Source of the DNA: Zygaena filipendulae
Taxonomy: Eukaryota > Arthropoda > Insecta > Lepidoptera > Zygaenidae
Direction of reading: 5' to 3'
Assembly (NCBI GenBank): GCA_907165275.2
Contig: OU015674.1
Coordinates: forward strand, 2,232,001-2,296,000
Length of the DNA: 64,000 nt
Positions 43,740-55,048 of this stretch are shown here, piece after piece; position 1 is the stretch's first letter; the number at the start of each line of letters is the position of its first letter. The position numbers and the translations under genes are program-made. The notes below the pieces were generated by a model, which saw nothing but the letters and a program-made list of their open reading frames with translations, made no database searches and had not been told where the DNA came from.

Positions 43740-46240
43740 GTAATTATTATAACGACTCTGAGTGCGGCCGTTAGAGTAGAGAACCTATACCTAATGCTGA
43801 ATTTGACGTTTAGTTGAATGACCCAACCCAGTCTTGTTTACACTACTTTAATGCCCAATGGTGCAAAGTTAGTAGACTTAGACCGCTTTAAGACTGTCTG
43901 TTAGGCTTTGATAAAACTTTATATACCTACGTGTCTATTTGAAGGCATTCTTAAACGATGACGGGGCTTTCTTCACAATTAAAATAATAGATAATAGATA
44001 TTGAATTTATACTTGCGCTAAAGAACTTGCCCAATGTCCACTATGTCTGTATTCTTCTATATTCTGTACATACCTACCTACCTATTCCTTTCTTTTTTTC
44101 AATATGGCAACAGGCGCCTTGGATACGCCGGTGCACTATTCTTGCCAGTGTCAGTCAGAGAAAACGGTTAGAAATAATACTTAATTTTATGTTTTTAAGA
44201 ATTATTTGTGAGGCCAGATTATGGTCATAAACTTGTTTTAAGTCGTACCTAATCCCTAAGATAGTCTGTAACTACTTACACTTCAACTATACTAGTTTTG
44301 AAGTAGGTATTTGAGTATTCAAGTATTTATTGCTTACTAGGTAAGTGCTTACGAGTTCAGTAATCGTGTGTTTTGTTGACGTATAGGTATACCATATATT
44401 TTCTCTTATTAGCAGCATCAAACTCGAAAAAACCCTATAAACATCGGCTAGTTAATAAATAAATCGTCAACAATGATGATCATGTAATAAGTCCTCACAG
44501 TTTCGACCGATGGAATTTCGGCAATCCTATGAGCCGTCGTCTCTACAAAACAAAATTATGTAAATATGTCCTTAATCTGTCAAGTCGATAGATGTTATAA
44601 AATCACCGACCAACGCACCAACAGATATTATACGTATATAAAAACTTGGTAACCCAAGTATAAGAGGAGCTACACGCATAGATACCTGAAGGCTTTAAAA
44701 CTTGAGTTCGTGAACGAAATAATTGTTAACCCTCCATACCTCCCTTTGTAAATAATGCAACGAACGCAAGGGGGAGCTTACAAGGGTTAACTTACGATCT
44801 CGCGGGGCGGAAGATAAGCAAACGAATGCCGAGTTTGTACTCTTTGCACTGTTTAAAGTAGACAGCCTCCCCGGAAAAGAGACTGGCATAGGTATTAGGT
44901 ACAACGGAATGAATAATACAGGCTGTTTTGAGTTCAGTTCAAAATGTGGATTAAAAGGAAGAAATTTGACAGGGACCATAAAGGTAGAGTTTTCGGGTAC
45001 TTTTGGCGGGATTTCCAGCAGAGTGGACGTCAGTTTTATTTCTTTGTTTTGCAAATTAGTTATTCATGATTAATATTGTGTGAATATGGTGGATTTTGCA
45101 TAATAGTGATCCATTAGTGATGAATCATGTGCGGAAACAGTGAAATAAGATGAGGGAGGTTTTCGTTTTACTATACAACTTAAATAACAATTTTAATGAA
45201 TAACATGAGTAACAACTTAAACTAAATATTAATGAATTGGCTACATGGACTAAGTTTCCTTCTGCCTTCTCCGAGAGGGGTAAACTTCACCAAAAAAAAA
45301 AGTAGAGTTTTCGGCGGGAACCGAAAGCATCGGATTCATCGTCCATTTTTGTTTAAATAAAACTTTGCTAAAAGTGGACTTTGTTAAGTAGGTACCTACT
45401 GTTTTCATCTTATTCATAAAATTCCGACAGCAATAGCAGATTTTTAATTGTCAAAAATATGACGTCTCGAGATGATTCCTCAATAATTGAGATGGACACC
45501 AATAGTCTTATAGCACCATAAATTGCAGGTACTCTCACCGCGCTACGAGGCTTAAATGTAGATAAAATATAGGAAAACGCAGGGATGTAGAATGCCAAAT
45601 AAGAAATTAAGTTAAAGTGTAAAATAAAGTTGACTGTGCGATTCATTCCACTGACAACCAAAGTTTCTTAAGAAAAAAAAACTTTTTTTTTTTACTTTGA
45701 TAGTGTCACCTATAACAGCTAGTTGCCAAAAGTCTATAATATGCCTTTTTTATTGTAAATTTTATGCTGCCCAAATTATCTATGGGCGAAATTCTAGTTT
45801 TATACACAAGTAAATGACAGCTAGAAAAAGTTTCATGAGATGAACAGGATTCACTGTGGTCAATATTGTTATTATATTGTTACAAATATTGTGTTTCCTA
45901 TGATAAGTTTGAATACTAAAAAATACACAGAAACGTTTCATTTTATGGCATATTTATAGAGATAGAGAATACACAATTTGTGATATTTTGCCATTTGAAA
46001 TGTTTGAAATTGTGATTAGCAAGGAATGTTGTCGGTCAAAATAATCAGATCTATAATTTTATGAAGACCAAATCTTATCAACCCATAACGTAATCTACAA
46101 TTCGGGAATCCATCACAACAGCTGGCTGTTAACGACACACATCGCTAGCGAACTGTATGACATTTATATCCATTAAGAAATTTCAAGAAAACGCATCAAT
46201 AAACATGTTTTTGTTACTAGTAGGTAGGTGAGGTCTAGAA
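43740..46240. other. Unique stretch, no gene seen
   Basis: AT-rich with scattered CCTACCTACC runs. The 119-codon minus-strand ORF at 44695-45054 and the 83-codon one at 45410-45661 have no recognisable domain or supporting signals. Nothing in them suggests splicing or a start context worth defending. Confidence 0.4.
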
Positions 46241-46640
46241 TCGGAGGCACGTAAATTCACACCCTATATAAACATTTGCACCCTTGCGAAATCTTCGCGT
46301 CTCATTACTTGCGGGCGCCGGGGGCCGGCCGGGGCGCTCGGGGGCGCTCGGGGGGGCGGCAGGGGGCGCTCGAGGAGAGAATCTTCGTTCAAATCTGTGA
46401 CATTTTATCTAAATGGGCCTCCCAGCTCCGCTAATGGCCCCGAAGAAATGCTAAGACGTTGATTGGTGTGAGGGTGTTATTGCTGACAATTCGTTCTGAT
46501 GCCGCTTACCTAATGTCTCGGGTTCTGCTAGCCACCTTGGAGATTATTGTGATCCGCTCGCTGTAAATACGGTTAAAGAGCTTCACAGCAATCATTGTAA
46601 GCGTTGACTTGGCGATAGATTATTTGGTGTTCCTTCGTTT
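46240..46640. other. Candidate conserved block with GGGGCGCTCG tandem
   Basis: The decamer GGGGCGCTCG occurs three times at 46333-46372 inside a G-rich core (GGCGCCGGGGGCCGGCCGGG). Complex unique DNA follows (GCTCCGCTAATGGCCCCGAA, CTTGGAGATTATTGTGATCC, GCAATCATTGTAAGCG) with several TAAT/ATTA cores. There is no ORF across it. By composition and motif density it is the strongest enhancer-like interval here. Confidence 0.35.
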
Positions 46641-46704
46641 AGAGGCGAATAGGAACAAAATCGCGTGCAAAGAATATATTAGGTAGGTACAAAGTTATTA
46701 TAGA

Positions 46705-46925
46705 CTAGCTAGCTAGCGGTTTCACCGGCGTGAGTTCCGGAATTCCTGCAGAAAGATTTTTTTTTCTAAAATAAAAGTATCCTAAGTTACTCCTTATAAC
46801 ATCAGCTATCTGCCAGTGAAAGTTCCTTTAAAATCGGTCCAGCCGTTTCAGAGATCAGCCGGAACAAACAGACAGACAGATAAAAATTGAAAAAAATTGT
46901 TTTTTTTTAAGTAAGTACCATTATA
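46705..46925 (-). mobile_element. CTAG-family element, body type 4, inverted
   Basis: CTAGCTAGCTAGCGGTTTCA, GTGAGTTCCGGAATTCCTGC, CCTAAGTTACTCCTTATAAC, CGGTCCAGCCGTTTCAGAGA and GCCGGAACAAACAGACAGAC. It is the inverse of 42477-42790. Confidence 0.75.
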
Positions 46926-47160
46926 CTTGATGATGATATACTGATGTACAGATGATAATACTTATGCATTTAGTGAAATTATTAAAATTATTAACAGGCA
47001 CTTTAACTTTATGTAACTCATGCAGGCTTTGGATATACTAAATATACTCTAGGTGTAAAAACAGTTTTTATATCGAGGTAAATCAACTAGGTACTTTATT
47101 ATTATGCTTCGATGTAAACATAAGTATTACTGTTAGTATTTATCATAAAAGAAATCTATA

Positions 47161-47368
47161 ATCCTACTAATATTTTAATATTATAAATGTGAAAGTTTGG
47201 ATGTTTGGATGTTTGTTACTCAATCACGCAAAAACGGCTGAACGGATTTGGATACAATTTGGCATGCACGTTGTCAGCGGTACAGAGAAGGACATAGGGT
47301 ACTTTTTATCCCGGAATTCCCGTGGGAACTCTGAAATTACCGCGGTTGAAACCGCAGGGTACAGCTAG
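47161..47368 (+). mobile_element. CTAG-family element, full length
   Basis: Left end TCCTACTAATATT with a duplicated TTTAATATTATAAATGTGAA. The body CAATCACGCAAAAACGGCTG, GGACATAGGGTACTTTTTAT and end GGTTGAAACCGCAGGGTACA with CTAG are intact. Little decay suggests a fairly young copy. Confidence 0.85.
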
Positions 47369-47379
47369 TGGTTGGGTAA

Positions 47380-50355
47380 TTTAAAAAAAAAAACTTTCAA
47401 GATAGTAAACTCTTCAAAACATGAATTCAATTAGGATCGATTGGATGTTCAAGACATAGCGATTACAGGGCCCACTCGAATCGATGTAACAACCGCAAAA
47501 CTAAATCGATACAATTTCATTAGAATCGTACCGTTTCGTAATAACAGCTTGCGTTCGGAAATTTAAATTTAACGGAAATTTTGCTAGAGACGCGCGCAAT
47601 CTGCCGCTCCGCAGCAATTTAGCCGTAACTGAGTCATTTGGCGCGAGGGGCGCGGGCGGGGTGGGGGCGTCTTCGCGGGGGCGGGCGGCGAGGCCAGATG
47701 ATTTGTAATTTGTTTTCTGTAGCGCCTGGCTCGTTGGGGCTAGTTGCAGAAAGGTGTAAACGAACGAGAACCTTATTTTAATATACTTTTCCTTTTTTCT
47801 CCCAAAGGCTGTACCGTTGCTCAATCAAATTTAAAAGAAAACCTAGCTAATAATTTAGTCGGTTCTCAGTGGTATGGACCTAAGTTTCCTAGCTTTTTGC
47901 GAAGGAGTATATTTCAATTTCACTATAATAGCAACAACAATCAGTTGTTCAGTGTCAGTCAGTCTCATCTGTGTTTTCTTCCTAACCATTATGCATATCT
48001 AACTTAGGATCCCCTATCCTTTTTTTCTACATCAACATGCAAAAATAGAACATGGAGTCAAATTTTTCTACCTACCTACCTACCTACTGCTTATTGCACA
48101 TTGCCATTGGCCCATTGGCATTATCTATTAGTACTGGTGTGTTGTCTTTTCTCTTTTTTTCTTCTTTTTTTTATAGTCTAAGCTACCAGTAATTTTCTTG
48201 TGACAATTTATATAAATTAGGTTCTCAATTAGGTTCTCAATTTCCAGCTGCGCCCTTGCGCGCGCCGCGCCACCTGACTGATGCCGCCGCCTCGAGAAAA
48301 TGCACGGCTTTTCATTACGTTTTCTCGTTTAGAGCTCTACGATTTATGGGAAACACCTCTAGTGAGCCCGCTTCCTAGACCACCAGGGAAGCAACTAGTC
48401 AAGTACAGTTGGCAAAAGTGTGAGGTTTGTTGGATCCCGTATGAAGAGATACAAGTTAACAAAAAACAATTGAACAAATATTGTGAAAGAGATGGAAGGT
48501 TTCTGTCTCTATCTCAGCGTAAATACTTCATTATATGGAGCAGAACAGAATAAAAAGCTAGTCTTCCGACAATGCCGCGATGAAATGAGCAAAGATGGGA
48601 AACATATGGACAGAGCAATAGTTTCTTTCAAAATCTCATTCGAAATTGAAGCATGAAAACAACTGAACGTGAATGAGCGTCGAGATATACAACCTACGTA
48701 AGGTCCCACCGAGAGATGTAAAAAGGTGGTCCCATAATACCTTCAAGTCTACGTACTTAACCTCTACACGGAAGTTCAGGATATACACGTCGTTTACGTG
48801 TGAACTTTAAAAGTGACACAAAAAAACGGAAAGATCTCTATTTTTCTAACACGTTTTTTTATAAATAAATATTGTAAAGTTTTATTACGTAGGTAAATTA
48901 AATATTTTGTCATTATTTTTATTGTTATTATCCTTGTTTTGTTATTATTGTTTTACTTAAAACGTTAACCTCCGTGGTGGTTCCTTGTACCTAATTTGGT
49001 CAAAATCTGATAAATATTTGCATTCAGTTCTTATTTTCGGATGCAAAAGTGATTTTCAAAAACAGTTACAAATATTTAAATATTAACATGATTTGTGGAA
49101 AAAATTGCAGTGTAGAGACCCGTTTGGCCACGGCGACTGCACCGCTTTTGATAAAAGTAATTATTTTGCCGACTGTACAGCGGAGCAACAACTTCCGTTA
49201 GTACTTGTTCCATGAATTTCACAAGTGTATTGTTACTGTTTACGAGATCGAATATGGAACGGCGAATTCTCATTTCGAAATTTAAATTGTAATTGTGTTC
49301 TTCAATTTGAAATTATAATTAAACTGGAGATCTGACTATTCAGTGGATTGGAATTATAAAAAAAGAAACTGGAGTCATTGGTCAATAATTTTCCAATTTA
49401 TGGTGGACGGAAAAACTTAAAAGTTTAAGAACGTTTGTTATTATATTACATTTCACTATTAAAATTCATATAATATAAATGCAATGTATACCTAAATTTA
49501 ATAATGAAATAACTATCCCAAGCTATTCATTTATTCAAAACAAGATGCAAAAAGCCGTGATTTCGTTGTAGTTTTCAACCAGACAATTTAAAAAGTAGGT
49601 ATGTGTAGAGTTCGAAATTCAAATGCAATCAACTATAAAGTTTTTGGTAGAGTCGGTTCCCAATCTACACGTAAATAATGAAAACTCGGCGTAGGTTCTA
49701 TTTTCCCGAACTGAATTTTCTGTTAGACAGTTGAAATAGGCCAAAATTATCAGATAGCACTTTACACTGGAAAATTTAATTTTAAATACACTATCACATT
49801 TGAACACTAAAACGCACTTTGCAGTAGAATCTTCACACATTCGACCCCTCGGACTGTTGGTTAGAAATGAAGACAAACTCTACCGGGCAATGTCCACTGT
49901 GAGAACAAAAACAGGTTACCGTGAAGAAAGTGTCTTTTCTTATGTTAAAGAACTGGTTTTTTTCATTAAACGAACGGGTCATTTCGTCCCGAGACGGGGA
50001 GCAAATGGACAGCGGTCAACCGTGGGAAGAAGAGGGTTGAGCGTTGAAGGCGATTGATGGGTTAACGTTGGGCTATAAATTGTTTGTATCTTTGTTTAAT
50101 TATTATTGACCTTATAGTGATAGGAAACACTTGTTGTTCGTTATGTTAAGGTTGAGATAATGGCGTAGATAATTTTAAGAGTTTACAGGTTATATTGTAA
50201 TTAATATTTTAATTAATGGTTACTTGGATAGTTTCTTTTTTCATTTTTATTGAAACTTAACTATATTCATTTATTTATTTTCTTAAATCACATACAAACT
50301 GTCTGTTTCTAATGTTTTTAACACTCATGCTTAGAAAATATGTCAAATATAGATT
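47380..50355. other. Unique stretch with one G-rich island
   Basis: The G-rich island at 47640-47692 (GGGGCGCGGGCGGGGTGGGG) gives a 107-codon minus-strand ORF of no merit. A 90-codon plus-strand ORF (48281-48553) has mixed composition but no known domain. Overlapping opposite-strand ORFs at 49619-50057 cancel each other. No splice-linked exon chain could be argued. Confidence 0.35.
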
Positions 50356-50360
50356 AGTAC

Positions 50361-50838
50361 CTTTTTATGTCATACGGGGCAAACGGGCAAGTGGACACCT
50401 GATGGTAAGTGATTACCGCCGCCCATGGACATCTGCAACACCAGAAGGATGCAGGTGCGTTGCCGACCTGGAATGGGGATGGGAATAGGGATGTGGACTA
50501 CTTTTGAAAATCAAAATTCTAATTAGTTCGTCAGTTAAAAAAACAATAGACACGTATTTTTTGCTTTTTCAAATAAATTAAAATATACAGAGATAAAGCG
50601 CATTAAAGTTTAGGGTGAGGGGGTCTTGACGTCACTAACCGCTAAAACCGACATACAAACTGTCAGAATAGTGAAGTCACGCGAAATTTCAACTCAATAT
50701 ATCGCCGTTATTTTTTGATTACGTAAAAAAAGAAAAAATACGTGTCCAATATTTTTTAATAATCTACAAGACGGACTAAAAAGTAAAAATTAGTCAACAT
50801 GCCCATTGGCTCTCAAGTGGGGCTGCCGGAACAGACCA
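50361..50838 (-). mobile_element. LINE 3' tail split by MITE A
   Basis: TATGTCATACGGGGCAAACG, CACCTGATGGTAAGTGATTA, CCGCCCATGGACATCTGC and GACCTGGAATGGGGATGGGA are the inverse of 39729-39882. The tail is broken at 50487 by a MITE and resumes at 50815 with ATTGGCTCTCAAGTGGGGCT. Against the unbroken copy this gives a clean empty-site comparison. Confidence 0.85.
50487..50814 (+). mobile_element. MITE family A, copy 4 (nested)
   Basis: AGGGATGTGGACTACTTTTG to TAGTCAACATGCCC, core CTTGACGTCACTAACCGC. Flanks are GGGAAT on the left and ATTGGC on the right. Removing the MITE and one AT gives GGGAATTGGCTCTC, matching GGGAACTGGCTTTC in the intact LINE tail, so the duplication is AT, 2 bp. Confidence 0.9.
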
Positions 50839-51537
50839 CTATTCACAACTTGAAGAACCTACCTCCTTTTTTATCAGTATTAAAAATCTTTTAAATAAGT
50901 TATAAATTTTTTTTCTCTGGTTAGTAATAAAAGGAGAGTGTAACTCCAGTGTGTCTTGCATTAAATAACAATCCATTTTTTATTAAGTACGCCTTTACTC
51001 CAGTAAAGAGTTAGATAACAAAGCAAATTTATGTTAGATATTTGCCTAGACGATGATGGCTTTTAAGCATAGGCTGCCTTTTACTATGTATTTTATTTAT
51101 TAATCATCAACCTCATCAAAACAAGATAACAATGAAAAGATAAATAGGTAAGGTAAGAACATTGATTTGATTTAATAAATAATATAATCTTATATTGAAT
51201 TATTCATGTTAATATCTTGTGAAAATTGGCCATTTTAGCATTTATTAAAATTTTTGATGTCAAGATTAAAAAAAAATTAAAATGAGAAATTTGCGTTAAC
51301 TCTCCTTTTTTATCAAATGAAATAAATATCTTACCGTACCACTACTCATTTAATCTAAGTAATAATAAATAAAGTAATATAATACTTACTTGAAAAATCA
51401 GGCTCTAAAATGGTTTACAAAATAAAATTACACATTTAAATTTAAAAGTAAATTTCGGTTAACATGGAAACTGATCATAGAACTTCTTGTAAAATCAAAC
51501 TGAAGGTTTAATAATATTGCCAATATTGCCGTTACTT

Positions 51538-51655
51538 TTAGTCATCATCATATCAGTCGACACACGTTCACCGTTGGACAAAAGCCTCTCCCAAGGATCC
51601 CCAAGGAACCCCCTTATCCAGCTGGGGCCCATAGTCTTTATGAAGAAACGTAGAA
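51538..51655 (+). mobile_element. Non-LTR element fragment (CCAAGG box)
   Basis: AGTCATCATCATATCAGTCG, CGTTCACCGTTGGACAAAAG and CCTCTCCCAAGGATCC correspond to the widespread insect LINE 3' motif usually read as 'ATCATCATCA...GACGTCCACTGCTGGACATAGGCCTCCCCCAAGG'. It is short, non-coding and decayed. Confidence 0.6.
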
Positions 51656-51844
51656 ATAGCTTTAGCAACGCCATCTATGAATAAAGATAATCAACATAAT
51701 CTAATTAGACTTTTACAAAAATGTTTTCTTACATAATTGGACAAATAGTAGCCACTTTCTAATAATTATTATTTATTTATTTCTTACAGGTAATTTAGTT
51801 GTGATTATTAGAAAAGTCTTATAAGAATCAATAGATATCAAACT

Positions 51845-51960
51845 GACTACAGCGACATCTCTGGTTGAGTAGAATAACTATTTTATAACTGCCATCTAGA
51901 TGTTGATTATTACAATAGTGATTGAGTGACATCTAGTGTTGAGTAGGAACCTCTGATAAT
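51845..51960 (+). repeat. Triple CATCTAG...GAGTAG module
   Basis: GCGACATCTCTGGTTGAGTA (51852), TGCCATCTAGATGTTGATTA (51889) and GTGACATCTAGTGTTGAGTA (51926) are spaced about 37 bp apart. Single copies lie at 5708, 5907, 7842, 8014 and 51668. It is a degenerate dispersed unit of unknown origin. Confidence 0.5.
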
Positions 51961-52215
51961 TTTTGGTTCGCTGTTGTTGAAATCATTGAAAAGACAAAAT
52001 TCTAATAAGGACAATTAATGTTATTTTCGAAAATCGCGACGGAATCGACGGAATAAAGTAAAGTTTGTAAGTACCTATATTATTTTTATTTCCTAAATGT
52101 AGATCAGAGATGATGAGGTTGTATGTTGTTATTTTTTTTTTCTTTGTATGTTTTTAATTCAAAATTGTTGATTTGATATTTTGTATTTTGACACTCCTGT
52201 AATATGGGTTGATTG

Positions 52216-52308
52216 CACAAAACGAACCATTTTTATCCGAGACTTTTAGCAGCCCGAGCCGAAGGCGAGAGCTGATAGTACTTAATGTCGAGGATAAAAT
52301 GGTTTTGT
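52216..52308. mobile_element. Short palindromic MITE remnant
   Basis: CACAAAACGAACCATTTTTA, then TCCGAGAC at left against GTCGAGGATAAAATGGTT and TTGTG at right. About 20 bp of inverted ends enclose CCGAGCCGAAGGCGAGAGC. The overlapping 67-codon ORF is not credible. Confidence 0.5.
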
Positions 52309-52410
52309 GGACGAGTTGTAAAATCTGCTTTTCACTTCGATTGCGAGGAAATAACATAACATATTTTCTTTAATTAAAATTCAAAGTAAAATTAATGGAT
52401 TTAAATTTTA

Positions 52411-52490
52411 TACTACACGTTTTCAGGGTACAGGGTACTTTTATCCCGGAATTCCCGCGGGATCTCCGAAATGCACGTGGGTGAAACAAA
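52411..52490 (+). mobile_element. CTAG-family fragment, right end cut
   Basis: ACACGTTTTCAGGGTACAGG, CTTTTATCCCGGAATTCCCG, CGGGATCTCCGAAATGCACG and GTGGGTGAAAC, then it breaks into a T-run before the stem-loop can close. Confidence 0.65.
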
Positions 52491-52632
52491 TTTTTTTTTT
52501 TTTATTGAAAACCAATCAGTACAAGAAACAAAAATTCACATATTTCCAGTGCAACAAAAACCAAATTTGGTTTGTCTGTGCACTGCGACGGTTTGAGGCT
52601 ACATTTACATTATTCTCTCTAAATGAAGCAGG

Positions 52633-52893
52633 ATATCCGTCTTGTAGATTTAAACAATATTAGACACGTTTTTTTTTTTTTTACGTACTTAATCTAAAAA
52701 TAACGGCGATACATTAACTTGAAATGGGCTTAGGTAAGTACACTGAATAATGACGTCACGAGTCCCCCCCCCCCCTAAACTTGAATGCGCTTTATCTATG
52801 TTTATTTTCATTAATTTAAAAAAGCAAAAAATACGTGTCTATTATTTTTTTATTTTCCAACTGACGGACTAATTAGAATTTTGATTTTCATAC
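52633..52893 (-). mobile_element. MITE family A, copy 5 (ends truncated)
   Basis: TATCCGTCTTGTAGATTTAA, ATAACGGCGATACATTAAC, AATGACGTCACGAGTCCCC, a C13 run, AAAAATACGTGTCTATTATT and CTGACGGACTAATTAGAATT. Both GGG(C)ATGT termini are missing. Confidence 0.75.
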
Positions 52894-52959
52894 CCTGGAG
52901 AGTACCCAAACTTTACCTCTTTATAATAATTATTATTATAGATTAATAGATAAATAGAT

Positions 52960-53220
52960 AAAACTATACTAGAAGTGGAGCGTTTGTATCTAATACGATA
53001 CGACTCCACTACGGTGTCGCGCATCCATCGAGGCACATGTCGACGCGCACTGACCGGCCAATGACCGCACAGCGACGCCCGTGGTACACTTTAGCACTAC
53101 AATTTTTTTCGATCTCTTAAGGTAAGGTACTTAACGAGATAATACCTCGGACGGGACGTGAACGGGACGGAAACGTGACTCGCTCAATACGGGAACGTCG
53201 CTTGGTGTAAATGCATACGT
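52960..53220. other. GC-rich block with GGACGGGACG motifs
   Basis: CCTCGGACGGGACGTGAACG, GGACGGAAACGTGACTCGC and ATGCATACGTAGG. The same words, inverted, occur at 54000-54160 (CGTTCCCGTCCCGTCC, TCCCGTCTCGTCCCGTCC, TTGCATACGTTCC). They may be two arms or two copies of one old element flanking MITE copy 6. Confidence 0.4.
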
Positions 53221-53288
53221 AGGTAGGTACCTACACACTCTTCTTCTTCTTCAATTATGGCAATCTATCGCGATTTATCGCATTTAAT

Positions 53289-53606
53289 GGGCATTTTGAC
53301 TAATTTTTTTTTAAGTCCGTCTTGTAGATTATTAAAAAATATTGGGCACGTATTTTTTTTTTCACGTAACCAAAAAATAACGGCGATATATTGAGTTGAA
53401 ATTTCGCGTGACGTCACTATTCTGTCAGTTTGTATGGCGGTTTTAGCGGTTAGTGACGTCACGACCCCCTCACCCTAAACTTTAATGCGCTTCATCTCTG
53501 CATATTTTAATTTATTTGAAAAACAAAAAATACGTGTCTATTGTTTTTTATTTTCTAACTGAAGGACTAATTAGAATTTTGATTTTCAAAAGTAGTCAAC
53601 ATCCCC
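53289..53606 (-). mobile_element. MITE family A, copy 6
   Basis: GGGCATTTTGACTAATTTTT to AAAAGTAGTCAACATCCCC, flanked by AAT and ATT. Core TTAGCGGTTAGTGACGTCAC and GTGACGTCACTATTCTGTC. The 65-codon ORF across it is repeat translation. Confidence 0.85.
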
Positions 53607-53839
53607 ATTCTGCCAATGTACCTACGTATTTTTAGCAATTTAAGTCATTATGGCGAAACGTCGAAGACAGTGTTAGATTGTCCCCAAGATAAAACACAAT
53701 TCTCTCACGAAAACCGGCTTCTTTCTTGGAAAACGGAATGGCTGCTGAACGTTGGTGAAAATATCGAATAAATAACGAGACAGGCGTCCACTTGCTACGA
53801 CCTCCACCGGTCAACAACCCCTACACACTCGATTAGTTT

Positions 53840-54180
53840 TTCGTCGTCCATTTTTGACACTTGCATCATCAAGGCGTCATACTTCCCTCTACCGAACGAA
53901 CGGAGTGGCTGTGCATTTGCAGCGGCCACACGGACGGGCCGGGGCACACGCGGGCCTGGACGTGCTTAACGTCGTCGGCGACGGTATTTTTCCCGCCCCG
54001 TGAGTGTCACGTTCCCGTCCCGTCCTTGTCTCCTTAACATAATTATGCTCTTTCATATACATACATTTTGTATGAAACGATATTTCCGAAACTTTCCGTC
54101 CCGTCTCGTCCCGTCCGTATAAAAACCCGCCACGTATTTGCATACGTTCCTTTTGTTCCCAGCATTCCACCTTTTATGTA
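53840..54180. other. GC-rich block, CCCGTCC motifs
   Basis: GGACGGGCCGGGGCACACGC, CGTCGTCGGCGACGGTATTT (itself palindromic around GTCGGCGAC) and three CCCGTCC groups. The 93-codon minus-strand ORF is compositional. See the partner block at 52960-53220. Confidence 0.4.
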
Positions 54181-54240
54181 AGGGTTAAATTAAAAAAATA
54201 TCGGTGATGAAAATACAGTGATATAGCCACTTTGCGACTG

Positions 54241-54448
54241 AATGCGAAAAAGTTTTGAAAACTCAAAAATAAATATACATTGTGATTACACTGTCGTGAC
54301 TATTCACGCCTTAGCTACTGAACCAAACATCATGAAATTTTGCATACACGTTGACAGGGGTATAGAGAAGGACATAGGGTACTTTTCGTTTCGGAATTTC
54401 AGCGGGAACTCCGAAATTGACGCGTGTGAAACCGCGGAGAACAGCTAG
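54241..54448 (+). mobile_element. CTAG-family element, near full length
   Basis: TGCGAAAAAGTTTTGAAAAC, CACGCCTTAGCTACTGAACC, GAGAAGGACATAGGGTACTT, AGCGGGAACTCCGAAATTGA and TGAAACCGCGGAGAACAGCT plus AG. The 68-codon ORF is repeat translation. Confidence 0.8.
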
Positions 54449-54449
54449 C

Positions 54450-54720
54450 AGAAAGTAATCTTGCGAATATCGTCTCCACGCTCGGCTCTGTCCGGGGACG
54501 GGTCAGCAGGCCGGCCCGGGGCGTCTCGGCCGCCAACAAACACTACTAATTGATGCCGGACCCCGGACTCCTCGGGCCGGACTCCCGGACCGCGCAATTA
54601 CCACATGTCTGGGCGCCATCAACACTCTAATACGCGGCCAATTGTCACGGAATCCGCTTTAGGTGTCACTAAACGTCGCTGGGCAAATAGTTCACTGCCT
54701 TATACTTAGCTATGGGGACC
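54450..54720. other. Candidate conserved non-coding block
   Basis: GACGGGTCAGCAGGCCGGCC, CACTACTAATTGATGCCGGA, GCGCAATTACCACATGTCTG and GGCCAATTGTCACGGAATCC. It is GC-rich, unique and free of ORFs, with several TAATTG/CAATTA cores and one CACATG. A good enhancer candidate by content alone. Confidence 0.35.
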
Positions 54721-55048
54721 GAAACAAAACAATAACTAAGAACAATACGTTAACCTAACTGAAAATAAGGCCTAAGGGTGAAACTAAAATCGAGTGACTT
54801 TAGAAAATCATTCGGTCTAAGATATTTCATTTAAAAAGAAACCGAGGAATCGATAAGACACGAATACTATGGTATACGGTGAAAACGAGTTTTTGGTCGT
54901 TCTTCATTCTGCAACAATTTTTGACATCAAAAACCTTCGGCGGTTCTTATTGAAACTTTTTAGATATTATTTTGCAATTACCTATAGGTAACCAAGATAC
55001 CTACATGGAGAATTATCATAAACAAATAGGTAGGTACCTAGGTATTAT

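Noticed and set aside
44695..45054. 119-codon minus-strand ORF
   Set aside because: No recognisable domain, no promoter or polyadenylation signal, composition like surrounding DNA.
48281..48553. 90-codon plus-strand ORF with mixed composition
   Set aside because: No domain, no splice-linked neighbour and no conservation evidence available; kept only as a note.
49619..50057. Opposed 85-codon ORFs
   Set aside because: They overlap on opposite strands and neither has a recognisable motif.
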